Assembly: GCF_001942345.1 (NCBI RefSeq)
Contig: NZ_MKKI01000004.1
Coordinates: 62,001 to 126,000, forward strand
Direction of reading: 5' to 3'
Origin: Corynebacterium sp. CNJ-954
GTDB lineage: Bacteria > Actinomycetota > Actinomycetes > Mycobacteriales > Mycobacteriaceae
Length of the DNA stretch: 64,000 nt
The notes beneath the pieces are model-generated. The model had not been told where the DNA came from, ran no database searches, and saw only the letters and a list, made by a program, of their open reading frames with translations. Each line of letters opens with the position of its first letter. Positions within the stretch are counted from its first letter, which is position 1. This document shows positions 43,007 through 51,878 of this stretch, piece after piece. Both the position numbers and the translations under genes were made by a program.

Positions 43007-45049
43007 ATGGCCAGTTCCTCACGGCCCACCCGCATCGCCGTCATCGGTGCGGGAGTCAGCGGGCTCACCGCGGCCTATGAGCTTTCCAGCCACGCGGCCG
43101 TCACGGTGTACGAGGCGGACGGCAGGGCCGGCGGTCACGCCGACACCACCACCGTGCGTACCGGCGCCGGTGAGGTGAACGTCGACACCGGGTTCATCGT
43201 CCACAACGACCGGACTTATCCGGTCCTGCTGCGTATGTTCGCCGACCTGGGTATCCGGACCCGTCCGGCGGAGATGTCCCTGTCGGTCCGCGCCGACGAC
43301 GCCCACGGTGGCGAGGGGCTGGAGTACGCCGGCGCCCGCGGCGTCGTGGGGTTGTTCGGGGACCGTCGGAACCTGCGGCGTCCTGCGTATCTCAGGATGC
43401 TCGGGGAGATCCTGCGTTTCCACCGTCGGGCACGGAGGCTGCTGGCAGAGGACGGCACTGCTGCCGACGGGACCGCTGCCGACGAGACGCTGGAGGAATT
43501 CCTACACCGCGGACGGTTCTCGGCGTACTTCGTGCGGCATTTCATGACACCACTGGTCGCCACCGTGTGGTCCTGTGATCCGGCGACCGCGGGCAGGTAC
43601 CCGGCGCGCTACCTCTTCACGTTCCTGGAACACCACGGCATGCTGCGGGTGTTCGGTTCGCCGCACTGGCGCACCGTCGTCGGCGGGTCGCATGAGTACG
43701 TACGACGTATCGCCGACGTGGTCACCGCGCGCGGCGGTGAGGTTGTGACGGGCGTACCGGTCACACGGGTCAGTGAGCATGAGGGTGGGGTCAGCGTCAC
43801 CACCGTGGACGGGACGTCGCGGATATTCGATGCCGTGGTCGTCGCCACCCATCCCGACCAGGCGCTGGCGATGCTGGCGGCACCGACTCCCGCGCAGCAG
43901 GAGATCCTCTCGGCGATGCCGTATTCACGGAATCAGGTGCAGTTGCACACCGACACCAGCCTGTTGCCGCGGACCCCCGTGGCCCGCGGGGCGTGGAACC
44001 ACCTGGAACGCGGCAGTGGTGCGGTGGTCGTCACCTACGACATGACCAGGCTGATGCGCCTTCCGGAGGCCGACGGGACCCGCTACCTGGTCACCCTGAA
44101 TGCCGCTGACCTGGTGGATCCGGCGACGGTGATCACCACACGGGACTACTCCCACCCCATCTACACCCCGACGTCCGTGACGGCGTCGCGCCGGTCGGGG
44201 GAGCTGGACTCGGACCGGATCGTCTTCGCCGGCGCATGGCAGGGCTGGGGTTTCCACGAGGACGGCGCCCGGTCGGGGCTGTCCGCAGCGCGCCGACTGG
44301 TGCCCCTGGACGAGTCCGTCCGCGCGGTGGAACCGGTGAACCGTGTCCTGCGCACCACGGTGAAACATGCCCGGACGACACCGGTCGAGCACCGTTTCAC
44401 CCACCGCTCCTGGATGTGGTTGGTTGATCTCGACCACCTGCCGGACCATGGTGTGGCGTCGTGGTGGCGCGGGGTGTTCCTGGGGCGGGACCACCTCGGT
44501 GGCCGGAGTATCCGCGACGGTGTGGTCGGACTGCTCCGACAGCGTGGCATCACCGCGCCGGTGGGCCGTATCCGGATGGCGGCGATGCCACGGGCGTGGG
44601 GCACCGGATTCAACCCGTTGTCGGTGTTCTGGTGTGATTCGCCGGAGGGCGGTCCGCTGGTCACCGTGCTGGAGGTGCACAACACCTACGGTGACAGCCA
44701 CGCCTATGTCGTCCGACCGGACGAGGCAGGTAGAACACACGCGGACAAGGAACTCTATGTCTCGCCCTTCCACGGCACCGACGGCGACTACGCGATCCGG
44801 GTGCCGTACCCCGTCGACGGACGGGTGCAGGTGGGCATCACCCTGCGCGTCGGCGACTACTCGTTCGCCGCGTCCGTCCGCGGCGCACCGGTGCACGACG
44901 GTGCTCCCCGGTGGCTCGACACGGCCCGTGCCGCACCGGCAGCACTGGTCACCGCCGTGCTCATCCGGGTCCACGGCATCTGGCTGTGGGCACGGGGACT
45001 ACCGGTGCAACCCCGGCCACACACCACTCGAACGGAGGTCCCCTCGTGA
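43007..45049 (+). CDS. FAD-dependent oxidoreductase fused to DUF1365
   Basis: A 680-residue two-domain protein. Residues 1 to about 425 are a flavin amine-oxidase-type enzyme: IAVIGAGVSGLTAAYEL (dinucleotide fold), GGHADTTTVRT, and FAGAWQGWGFHEDGARSGLSAA at the end of the domain. Residues about 445-670 are DUF1365 (HARTTPVEHRFTHRSWMWLVDLDHLP; NPLSVFWCD; EVHNTYGDSHAYV; KELYVSPFHGTDGDY). In mycobacteria these are separate neighbours (Rv0449c, Rv0448c); here they are one chain. Such genes accompany methyltransferases acting on unsaturated fatty acyl chains. First gene of a four-gene operon with stop/start overlaps. Confidence 0.9.
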   Translation: MASSSRPTRIAVIGAGVSGLTAAYELSSHAAVTVYEADGRAGGHADTTTVRTGAGEVNVDTGFIVHNDRTYPVLLRMFADLGIRTRPAEMSLSVRADDAHGGEGLEYAGARGVVGLFGDRRNLRRPAYLRMLGEILRFHRRARRLLAEDGTAADGTAADETLEEFLHRGRFSAYFVRHFMTPLVATVWSCDPATAGRYPARYLFTFLEHHGMLRVFGSPHWRTVVGGSHEYVRRIADVVTARGGEVVTGVPVTRVSEHEGGVSVTTVDGTSRIFDAVVVATHPDQALAMLAAPTPAQQEILSAMPYSRNQVQLHTDTSLLPRTPVARGAWNHLERGSGAVVVTYDMTRLMRLPEADGTRYLVTLNAADLVDPATVITTRDYSHPIYTPTSVTASRRSGELDSDRIVFAGAWQGWGFHEDGARSGLSAARRLVPLDESVRAVEPVNRVLRTTVKHARTTPVEHRFTHRSWMWLVDLDHLPDHGVASWWRGVFLGRDHLGGRSIRDGVVGLLRQRGITAPVGRIRMAAMPRAWGTGFNPLSVFWCDSPEGGPLVTVLEVHNTYGDSHAYVVRPDEAGRTHADKELYVSPFHGTDGDYAIRVPYPVDGRVQVGITLRVGDYSFAASVRGAPVHDGAPRWLDTARAAPAALVTAVLIRVHGIWLWARGLPVQPRPHTTRTEVPS

Positions 45050-46272
45050 GACCGTCAGTGAACGTCACCGCACCGGGGCTTGTCCCCGAGGCCCCGCAGG
45101 CACCGGTGGCAGCCTATGTCACCAGGAAACTCCTGGTCCGGGCGGCAAAGACCGCCGGTATCACCGTCGCCCACGTCGGCGACCCGCACGTCGGTCACGC
45201 CGACCTGAGGATCCTGCGTCCCGACGCGTTCTACGCCCGCCTCGGCGCCCGGGGCCTGATCGGATTCGGGGAGGCCTACACCGCCGGCGACTGGGAGGCC
45301 GACGACCTCGCCGGCACGCTCACCGCCCTCTGCCGGAAGTTCACCACCCTGGTCCCTGGGTGGATGCAGCGTTTCCGTGCTGTGTACCTGCGCCGACGTC
45401 CACGGGCGCACCGCAACACGGTGGACGGGGCACGGGCGAACATCAGCCACCACTACGACCTGTCCAACGACTTCTTCGCGACCTTCCTCGACCCAGGGAT
45501 GAGCTACTCCTCGGCGTTGTTCGCCTCGTCGGGCATGAGCCTCCGGGAGGCGCAGAACGCCAAGATGGACCGGGTGCTCGACCGCGCCGGGGTCGGCGCC
45601 GGCACCCGTCTTCTGGAGATCGGTACCGGCTGGGGTGAACTGGCGATCCGCGCCGCCGGACGTGGGGCCCACGTCCACTCGGTGACCCTGTCGACCGAGC
45701 AGGCCGACCTGGCGCGGGAACGAGCGGTGCAGGCCGGGGTCGCCGGGCTGGTGGACATCGGTGTCCGGGACTACCGGGAGGTGGAGGGACAGTATGACGC
45801 AGTGGTCTCCGTGGAGATGATCGAGGCGGTCGGCCACGAGTACTGGGACGCCTACATGGGCACCCTCCGGGACCGGCTGCTCCCCGGCGGTACCGCGGTG
45901 ATCCAGGCGATCACCATGGACCACCACCGGATGACGGCCTCGAAGGACAATGCGACGTGGATCACCAGCTACATCTTCCCCGGCGGGTGCATCCCCTCGG
46001 TTGAGGCGCTGGACGCCGCGGCGGAACGCGCCGGGCTGCGTCCGGGCGCGCGTCGGTTCTTCGGCGCCGACTACGCCGAGACGCTGCGACGGTGGGACGA
46101 GGCATTCCGCCGGGAGAGCGGCAGGATCGGACGACTCGGCTTCGACGACGCCTTCCGTCGTCTGTGGCATTTCTACCTGTCCTACTGCCAGGCCGGTTTC
46201 GCCGCCGACTACATCACGGTCGGTCAGGTGGAGTTCCACCGGCCGCATCATCACCAGGAGAACCAGTCATGA
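45046..46272 (+). CDS. Cyclopropane-fatty-acyl-phospholipid synthase-like methyltransferase, canonical type
   Basis: A 408-residue SAM-dependent enzyme of the CFA synthase family, close to UfaA1. N-terminal lipid-binding domain, then HHYDLSNDFFATFLDPGMSYSSALF, the SAM motif LLEIGTGWGELAIRAA, VSVEMIEAVG (catalytic Glu), YIFPGGCIPS and FGADYAETLRRW. The Cys of the usual YSCA motif is Ser (YSSA) and, by eye, the bicarbonate-binding His is Gln. GTG 45046 overlaps the previous stop and follows GGAGG. Confidence 0.9.
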   Translation: MRPSVNVTAPGLVPEAPQAPVAAYVTRKLLVRAAKTAGITVAHVGDPHVGHADLRILRPDAFYARLGARGLIGFGEAYTAGDWEADDLAGTLTALCRKFTTLVPGWMQRFRAVYLRRRPRAHRNTVDGARANISHHYDLSNDFFATFLDPGMSYSSALFASSGMSLREAQNAKMDRVLDRAGVGAGTRLLEIGTGWGELAIRAAGRGAHVHSVTLSTEQADLARERAVQAGVAGLVDIGVRDYREVEGQYDAVVSVEMIEAVGHEYWDAYMGTLRDRLLPGGTAVIQAITMDHHRMTASKDNATWITSYIFPGGCIPSVEALDAAAERAGLRPGARRFFGADYAETLRRWDEAFRRESGRIGRLGFDDAFRRLWHFYLSYCQAGFAADYITVGQVEFHRPHHHQENQS

Positions 46273-47567
46273 CCAGCACACTCACATCCACCGGACACGC
46301 CACTGCCGCCGACCGGCTCGTCATCCTGATCACCCAGGCCACCGGCGTCACCGCCGGTGACCTGCCGGTCCAGATCCGGGCCTGGGACGGCAGCACCGCC
46401 GGGCCCGACGGGGCCGACTGCCCGACGCTCGTGGTGAAAGACCCGCAGGCACTGACGAGGCTGCTGTGGTCGCCGGGTGAACTGGGTCTGGCCCAGGCGT
46501 ACGTCACCGGCGAGATCGACGCTGAGCCCAGCGACGCTCTCGCCGAGGGCTTCGCCCGGCTCACCGCGCTGGCCCGACGCCCGGAGGTTCGCGTCCGACT
46601 GACGCCGTCCTCACTGGTCAATGTCCTACGCGGGGTGAAGGACCTGGGCGTGGTCGGTCGGCGACCCACTCCACCGGCGTCGCAGGCACACCTGCGGGGA
46701 CGGGCGCACACCCGTGACCGTGACCGGTCGGTGATCGCCCACCACTACGACCTCTCCAATGAGTTCTACGCCCAGATCCTCGACGAGACGATGTCGTACT
46801 CCTGCGCCTTCTTCGGGGACGGCCCCGGCAGCACCCCAGTGACCACTCTGGAGGACGCCCAGCGGGCCAAACTGGACCTGGTGTGCCGGGCACTCGACCT
46901 CACCGAGGGCCAGCACCTGCTCGACGTCGGCTGCGGCTGGGGATCGACCGCCGTCCACGCCGCCGAGAACTACCGCGTGCAGGTCACGGCGGTGACGATC
47001 TCACGCGAACAACGTGACTGGGTGCACCGCCTCGTCCGGGAGCGCGGCCTGCAGGACCGGGTCACCGTACTGCTGCAGGACTACCGTGACATCACCGGAG
47101 AGTTCGACGCCGTCTCCTCGATCGAGATGGGCGAGCACGTGGGGCAGCGCAACTACCCGTCGTTCATCCGGACGCTCCACGACCGCGTCCGACCCGGCGG
47201 ACGGGTGCTCATCCAGCAGATGTCGCGCCGGGGGCGTCATCCCGGTGGTGGGCCGTTCATCGAGGCGTTCATCGCCCCGGACATGCACATGCGTCCGCTC
47301 GGGGAGACCGTGTCGATGCTGGAGGACGGTGGCCTGGAGGTGCGCGCGGTCCGTGGCATGAGGGACGACTACGCGCGCACGGTGGACCACTGGATCGACC
47401 GGTTCCATGCCCACCGCTACCGGATCATCGGTCTCGTCGGTGAGGAGGTCTTCCGCGTCTGGCACCTGTACCTCGTCGGCGGTGGCATGGCTTTCCGGCA
47501 GGGACGGATGGGCGTCGACCAGATCCTGTCCGTCCGTCCACCGGCGCTCCCGGCAGAGGGGGCGTGA
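46269..47567 (+). CDS. CFA-synthase-like methyltransferase, divergent second copy
   Basis: A 432-residue relative of the preceding enzyme, with AHHYDLSNEFYAQILDETMSYSCAFF, SAM motif LLDVGCGWGSTAVHAA and SSIEMGEHVG. It keeps the Cys in YSCA but lacks the canonical YIFPxGCxPS block (it has EAFIAPDMHMRPLGE instead), so its product may differ from a cyclopropane, for example a methylated chain. ATG 46269 overlaps the previous stop (ATGA). Start is preceded by CAGGAGAA. Confidence 0.88.
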   Translation: MTSTLTSTGHATAADRLVILITQATGVTAGDLPVQIRAWDGSTAGPDGADCPTLVVKDPQALTRLLWSPGELGLAQAYVTGEIDAEPSDALAEGFARLTALARRPEVRVRLTPSSLVNVLRGVKDLGVVGRRPTPPASQAHLRGRAHTRDRDRSVIAHHYDLSNEFYAQILDETMSYSCAFFGDGPGSTPVTTLEDAQRAKLDLVCRALDLTEGQHLLDVGCGWGSTAVHAAENYRVQVTAVTISREQRDWVHRLVRERGLQDRVTVLLQDYRDITGEFDAVSSIEMGEHVGQRNYPSFIRTLHDRVRPGGRVLIQQMSRRGRHPGGGPFIEAFIAPDMHMRPLGETVSMLEDGGLEVRAVRGMRDDYARTVDHWIDRFHAHRYRIIGLVGEEVFRVWHLYLVGGGMAFRQGRMGVDQILSVRPPALPAEGA

Positions 47568-47568
47568 C

Positions 47569-48369
47569 ATGGTTGTCGACTGGTTGATTGTGGCCGCAGC
47601 CTGTGCGGTGATGACTGTCCTGGTGATGACGGTGGTCGCCGTGGTGATCCGACGGCACGGCAAGGTCGCCGTGATGGACGTGCTGTGGGGGCCGTTGATC
47701 CTGCTGAATTCCGTGACCGCCGCTGTCACCGGACTGGTCGCCGGTGGCACTGGTCCGGTGGTGTGGGTGATGCTGGTGGTCGTCGTGGTCTGGGCGGGAC
47801 GGCTCTCCCGCCATCTGGTGACACGGTTCGGCAGTGACAAGGAGGACCCGCGTTACGACGACCTGATGCGAAAACCGGCGGCGAGTCTGCTGACCTCGGT
47901 GCTGCTGCCACAGGGGTCGGTGGCATGGCTGGTGTCTGTTCCGGTCCAGGTCGCGGCGGTGGGCGGCACGGGCGGCACAGGTGGGGTGACGCCGGTGATC
48001 GTCGTCCTCGGTATCGTCGTCGCAGTGGCGGGCCTGGTGTTCGAGTCGGTCGCCGACCGTCAGCTGGACGACTTCCGCGCGGAAGGGGTCTCCGGCCGGG
48101 TGATGGACCGCGGGCTGTGGTCCTGGAGCCGGCACCCGAACTACTTCGGCGAGTCACTGGTGTGGTGGGGGATCTGGGTGGCGGCCGCAGCGTCCGGTGT
48201 GGGTGTCCTGGCCGCGGTGCTGTCGCTGGTGTCCCCGGTGGCGATGACCGTGACCCTGGTGTGGGGGACGGGGGCACGGTTGCTGGAGAAGCGCATGACC
48301 GGTCGGGACGGGTGGGAGGACTACACGCGCCGGACGTCCATGTTCATTCCGCTGCCGCCGCGGCGATGA
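47569..48369 (+). CDS. DUF1295 membrane protein (steroid-reductase/ICMT-like)
   Basis: A 266-residue integral membrane protein with about six helices and the DUF1295 motif GLWSWSRHPNYFGESLVWWGIW, which binds NADPH or SAM in related enzymes. It equals Rv0446c in the mycobacterial SigK locus. It follows the second methyltransferase by one base. Its 3' end overlaps the convergent SDR-DUF2867 gene by 26 bases (48344-48369). Confidence 0.88.
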   Translation: MVVDWLIVAAACAVMTVLVMTVVAVVIRRHGKVAVMDVLWGPLILLNSVTAAVTGLVAGGTGPVVWVMLVVVVVWAGRLSRHLVTRFGSDKEDPRYDDLMRKPAASLLTSVLLPQGSVAWLVSVPVQVAAVGGTGGTGGVTPVIVVLGIVVAVAGLVFESVADRQLDDFRAEGVSGRVMDRGLWSWSRHPNYFGESLVWWGIWVAAAASGVGVLAAVLSLVSPVAMTVTLVWGTGARLLEKRMTGRDGWEDYTRRTSMFIPLPPRR

Positions 48370-49849
48370 TGTTGCGCTTCATCAGCGGGAACACCGCCGC
48401 GTGGAACGGGGCGACGACCCACCAGTAGGCCCGACCGCGCAGGCCCCGCGGCAGGAAGACCGCGTCCTGCCGGTAGACGGTGGTTCTTGCGCCCTCGTCG
48501 CCACCGTCGCCACCGTCCTCCCTGTCGACCCGGAGGATCAGCCACGCCTGACCGCTGACCTTCATCTCCGCACGCAGCACCAGCAGGTTGGGGCGGTCGA
48601 TACGCTCCACCCGCCACCAGTCGACGCGGTCACCGGTGGCGAGGTGCCGGGGGTCACGACGCCCTCCCAGGCCCGGGCCGCCGACCAGCCGGTCCATGAT
48701 TCCGCGGACGTTCCACAGCAGGGGTGTGGAGTACCAGCCGTTGCGGCCGCCGATGGACTCCACGACCTGCCACACCTGCTCCACTGTCGCCGTCGTCCGT
48801 GCTTCGCGGCTGTCGGTGTACACCGTCTCACCCGACCAGTCCGGGTCGGTGGGCAGCTCGCCGCCGACGTCGGTGGACTGCCACGACCGGTCCCAGGACG
48901 TCGGGACCTCACCGGTGGCTTCTCGCTGCAGGGCCCGACGCACCGCCGTCGGATAGTCGGCGAGGCCTCCCGGAGGGTCGGGCAGGACGTCCCGGATCCG
49001 GTGACCGTCGGTGGTCACCGCGTCCTCCGCCATGGACTGCGCCAGCGGGACCGCCAGCGAGCGGGGAACCGGGGTGACCAGGCCGATCCACCCACCGGAC
49101 AGCTGGTCCATCGGCAGTGGGACAGGAACGGCGGTGATCAGGCGTCGCAGCCCGCGGATCCGGCCGTAGATCCGCAGCAGGTCCGAGAACCGGTAGGTCT
49201 GCCCGCACCCGACGTCGAACTGGTCATTGACCCCGTCGAGGTCGTCGGCGTCGGCGGCGTGGACGAGATAGTGCAGGACGTCCCGCACGCTGATCGGTTC
49301 GATGCGGTTGTTGATCCACCGCGGTGCGACCATCACCGGCAGGCGTTCAGTGAGATGCCGGATGATCTCGAAGGACGCTGAGCCGGAGCCGATCACGGTG
49401 GCCGCACGCAGCACCACGGCAGGGACGTCGCCCTCGAGCAGGATACGGGCCACACGTTCGCGTGACCGCATGTGCTGGGACAGGTCCTCCAGGTTTCGGT
49501 CCGGCGGGTGCATGCCGGAGAGGTAGATGATCCGCGAGGCACCGGCCGCCGCGGCAGCCTCGGAGAGGTTCGTTGCGGCATCGCTCTCGGCGTCCTCGAA
49601 ACTGGTGCCGGCGCTGTCACCCATGGAGTGCACGAGGTAGTAGACGACATCGACACCGCCGACCGCCTGAGTCAGGGAGGAGGGGTCCGACAGGTCGGCG
49701 CACACGGTGTCGACGTCGTCGTACCAGTCGAAGCGGGCCAGCCCGTCGGGGTGGCGGGAGGCGGCGCGGACGCGGTGCCCCGCAGCGAGGAGCTCAGGGA
49801 TGAGGCGTCCGCCGATATAGCCCGACGCGCCGGTGACGAGGATGTCCAT
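48344..49849 (-). CDS. NAD(P)-binding SDR protein with DUF2867 domain
   Basis: A 501-residue protein: an N-terminal extended-SDR domain (LVTGASGYIGGRLIPELL, VVYYLVHSMG, YLSGMHPP) and a C-terminal DUF2867 domain (about residues 340-495, with WYSTPLLWNVRGIMDRLVGGPGLG). Such fusions are frequent beside TspO, photolyase and CFA genes in light- or singlet-oxygen-responsive clusters of other bacteria. Substrate unknown. It is followed upstream on the same strand by marR, 18 bases away, and may be cotranscribed with it. Confidence 0.87.
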   Translation of the reverse strand: MDILVTGASGYIGGRLIPELLAAGHRVRAASRHPDGLARFDWYDDVDTVCADLSDPSSLTQAVGGVDVVYYLVHSMGDSAGTSFEDAESDAATNLSEAAAAAGASRIIYLSGMHPPDRNLEDLSQHMRSRERVARILLEGDVPAVVLRAATVIGSGSASFEIIRHLTERLPVMVAPRWINNRIEPISVRDVLHYLVHAADADDLDGVNDQFDVGCGQTYRFSDLLRIYGRIRGLRRLITAVPVPLPMDQLSGGWIGLVTPVPRSLAVPLAQSMAEDAVTTDGHRIRDVLPDPPGGLADYPTAVRRALQREATGEVPTSWDRSWQSTDVGGELPTDPDWSGETVYTDSREARTTATVEQVWQVVESIGGRNGWYSTPLLWNVRGIMDRLVGGPGLGGRRDPRHLATGDRVDWWRVERIDRPNLLVLRAEMKVSGQAWLILRVDREDGGDGGDEGARTTVYRQDAVFLPRGLRGRAYWWVVAPFHAAVFPLMKRNIIAAAAAE

Positions 49850-49867
49850 GGCACCAGCGTAGGCACC

Positions 49868-50350
49868 TCAGTCGTCGTGTGGGGCGTCGTCCGGGGCGAT
49901 GGCCTCCACCAGCGCGTCGAGGAATCCGATGATCGCGCGACGGTCTCCGGCGGGGACGTCGCGGGCGGCCTGCAGCATCTTCTCGTGCATCGGGGACAAC
50001 CAGTCCTCCACCTCCTCATGGGAGAGGTCGGTGGCCACGATGATCACCGAGCGTCGGTCGTCAGGGTGCGGGGCACGCCGGATGTGGCCGGATTCGGTCA
50101 GCCGGTTGAGCAGCTTCGCCGTTGCGGCCGTCGAGATGTGCAGCACCTCCGCCAGAGCCTTGGCGGTCAGAGGATGCCCGGAGCGTTCACCGGCGATGAT
50201 GTGGCGCACGGCCTCGGTGTCGGTGGAGTTCAACCCCATGTCGGAGCCGACATGTCGGCGCATCTCCTGGTCGGCAGCCCGAAACCGCCGTACGGCGTGC
50301 AGAAGCGCCACGGCGGGATCGGAACCGTCGTACCAGTAGTCCGTTGACAT
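49868..50350 (-). CDS. MarR family transcriptional regulator (putative regulator of the lipid/porphyrin island)
   Basis: A 160-residue winged-helix protein: HIIAGERSGHPLTAKALAEVLHISTAATAKLLNRLTESGHIRRAPHPDDRRSVII contains recognition helix and wing. The wing DDRR signature is typical. It is divergent from tspO and precedes the SDR-DUF2867 gene. A near-perfect 15-base palindrome lies between it and tspO. Carotenoid-type MarR regulators in corynebacteria bind similar positions, but the ligand here is unknown. Confidence 0.88.
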   Translation of the reverse strand: MSTDYWYDGSDPAVALLHAVRRFRAADQEMRRHVGSDMGLNSTDTEAVRHIIAGERSGHPLTAKALAEVLHISTAATAKLLNRLTESGHIRRAPHPDDRRSVIIVATDLSHEEVEDWLSPMHEKMLQAARDVPAGDRRAIIGFLDALVEAIAPDDAPHDD

Positions 50351-50377
50351 GTGGTCATCATAACCGCTGACAACGGC

Positions 50378-50392
50378 TAGCCAAGTTAGCTA
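50378..50392. promoter_or_regulatory. MarR operator between marR and tspO
   Basis: TAGCCAAGTTAGCTA is a 15-base palindrome with one mismatch. It overlaps the -10-like TATTAT (50391-50396) of tspO. Read on the minus strand it is TAGCTAACTTGGCTA, which matches the sites at 42927 and 51756. Confidence 0.65.
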
Positions 50393-50435
50393 TTATGGTG
50401 ACGATCCTGACTGGACGAGACACGAGGAGCGGAAC

Positions 50436-51251
50436 ATGGGGCGCACCAGCATGACCGGAGATGCAGAGGCCCCCGTGCCCCTCACGGTACCGCTCGTCGT
50501 TCTCGCCAGTGGATTCATTGCGACTGCCGTCGCGTTCCTCGGCGCCGGCGTTGTCGGCGGCACGCCGGTCGCCGAGGCTGCCGGCGGCTGGCTCGGGCAG
50601 GACGCCACGCCCTTGGCCCCGGCGACACCGGCGTTCCGGGTCTGGTCACTGATCTACCTGGGTCTGGTGGCGTATTCGGTCTGGCAGGTGCTGCCGTCCC
50701 AACGTCGGTCGTCACGGCAACGCAGGCTGCGACCGTGGGCGGTGGCGTCGATGCTGCTGAATGCAGCGTGGATCTGGTCGGTGCAACTCGACCAGCTGAC
50801 GGTGAGCCTGGTGGTGATCGTGGTGCTGTTGGGTGTGCTCGTGCGCATTCTGGTGCTGATGATCGAGACGCCGGCAGAAACCAGGGTGGGTGCGGTCCTC
50901 GCCGATGGCACATTCGGACTGTATCTGGGTTGGGTCACGGTGGCCACGGTCGCCAACGTCGCTGCTGTACTCGCGGCGCACGGCGTGGACGGACTCGGAA
51001 CGCAGTCCGGCTCGTGGGACGACGTCGCTGCCGCGGTGGTGCTGGCGGGGGCTGCCGCCGTGGGTGTGGCGACGGCGTGGCGTAGCGGAGGGCGCCTGAT
51101 GCCCGCAGTCGGTCTGGCGTGGGGACTGGCGTGGATCGGGGTTGCCCGGCTCGACGGCGTCTGGGAGTCGGGCACTACCTCGACAGCGGCGTTTGCCGCC
51201 GCCGCGGTGGTGGTGTCGGTGGCGGCGGTGTGGCGCCTCCGGCGCCCCTGA
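50436..51251 (+). CDS. TspO/MBR family (tryptophan-rich sensory) protein
   Basis: A 271-residue membrane protein, longer than classic TspO (about 160 aa), with about eight weak or strong membrane helices. The N-terminal part has FRVWSLIYLGLVAYSVWQVLP, the TspO-type PAWxFxxxWxxLY-like segment, and WIWSVQLDQL, GWVTVATVANVAA. TspO binds porphyrins and related ligands and is linked to oxidative stress. ATG 50436 follows GAGGAG. It is divergent from marR. Confidence 0.75.
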   Translation: MGRTSMTGDAEAPVPLTVPLVVLASGFIATAVAFLGAGVVGGTPVAEAAGGWLGQDATPLAPATPAFRVWSLIYLGLVAYSVWQVLPSQRRSSRQRRLRPWAVASMLLNAAWIWSVQLDQLTVSLVVIVVLLGVLVRILVLMIETPAETRVGAVLADGTFGLYLGWVTVATVANVAAVLAAHGVDGLGTQSGSWDDVAAAVVLAGAAAVGVATAWRSGGRLMPAVGLAWGLAWIGVARLDGVWESGTTSTAAFAAAAVVVSVAAVWRLRRP

Positions 51252-51295
51252 CCGTCAGGATTCCTGGAGGCCCGGGATTACCAGGACCTCCGGTG

Positions 51296-51754
51296 TCAGG
51301 GAGCGTCCGGCATGTCCAGTGACTTCCAGATGCGTCCCACCGTCGACGGCGACAGGCCCGTATACCGTGCCAGCTCACGCCTGGTCCAGGTGGTCGGGCT
51401 TCTTCTGCCCGCCGATGATCGCCCCGCCATGATCTCCTTGATCTGTTCGACGCTCATTGCCCGTGGGCGCCCGGAGCGTGGTTCATCGGCAAGGCCGTCG
51501 AGCCGACGGTTGATGAACCGGCTGCGCCATTTGCCGACCGTCGGGCGTGAGACACTCAGCTCGGCAGCCACACGGGTGTTCGTCGCACCTGCCGCGCAGG
51601 CGAGGATGATGCGCGCACGGAGGGCGAGGGAACTGTCGGATGCGGCGTCATTCGCCCAGCCGGAGAGAGTCGCGCGTTCCTTGTCGGACAGGACGAGATG
51701 AGTCTTGGGTCGTCCTCGGCCGGGGTTGTGAGGGGTGTCGGAGAGACCTGCCAT
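51296..51754 (-). CDS. Stand-alone IS630-type helix-turn-helix protein
   Basis: A 152-residue protein equal to the N-terminal DNA-binding part of IS630-family transposases: HTH (TNTRVAAELSVSRPTVGKWRSRF) and a second HTH (RRELARYTGLSPSTVGRIWKSL). The DDE catalytic domain is absent and no inverted repeats or target duplications were seen; the frame ends cleanly at 51296. It is either an insertion remnant or a domesticated regulator. The MarR-like site at 51756-51770 lies directly before its start. Confidence 0.75.
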   Translation of the reverse strand: MAGLSDTPHNPGRGRPKTHLVLSDKERATLSGWANDAASDSSLALRARIILACAAGATNTRVAAELSVSRPTVGKWRSRFINRRLDGLADEPRSGRPRAMSVEQIKEIMAGRSSAGRRSPTTWTRRELARYTGLSPSTVGRIWKSLDMPDAP

Positions 51755-51755
51755 A

Positions 51756-51770
51756 TAGCTATCTTAGCGA
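51756..51770. promoter_or_regulatory. Third copy of the MarR-like site
   Basis: TAGCTATCTTAGCGA matches TAGCTAACTTGGCTA at 12 of 15 positions and is itself palindromic with two mismatches. It lies between the HTH gene and the ferrochelatase gene. The perfect inverted repeat ACCTA-TC-TAGGT lies further right at 51825-51836. Confidence 0.5.
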
Positions 51771-51878
51771 GCGATGATTGCGAATGTATCATTAACGGTG
51801 ATTTTCGGAACACGTGTGAGATATACCTATCTAGGTGAGTGATACACCTACATCTTGTCGTATAGTGACAGGGTGAAG

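Noticed and set aside
51296..51754. A complete IS630 insertion sequence
   Set aside because: No DDE domain, terminal repeats or target duplication could be found around the HTH gene.
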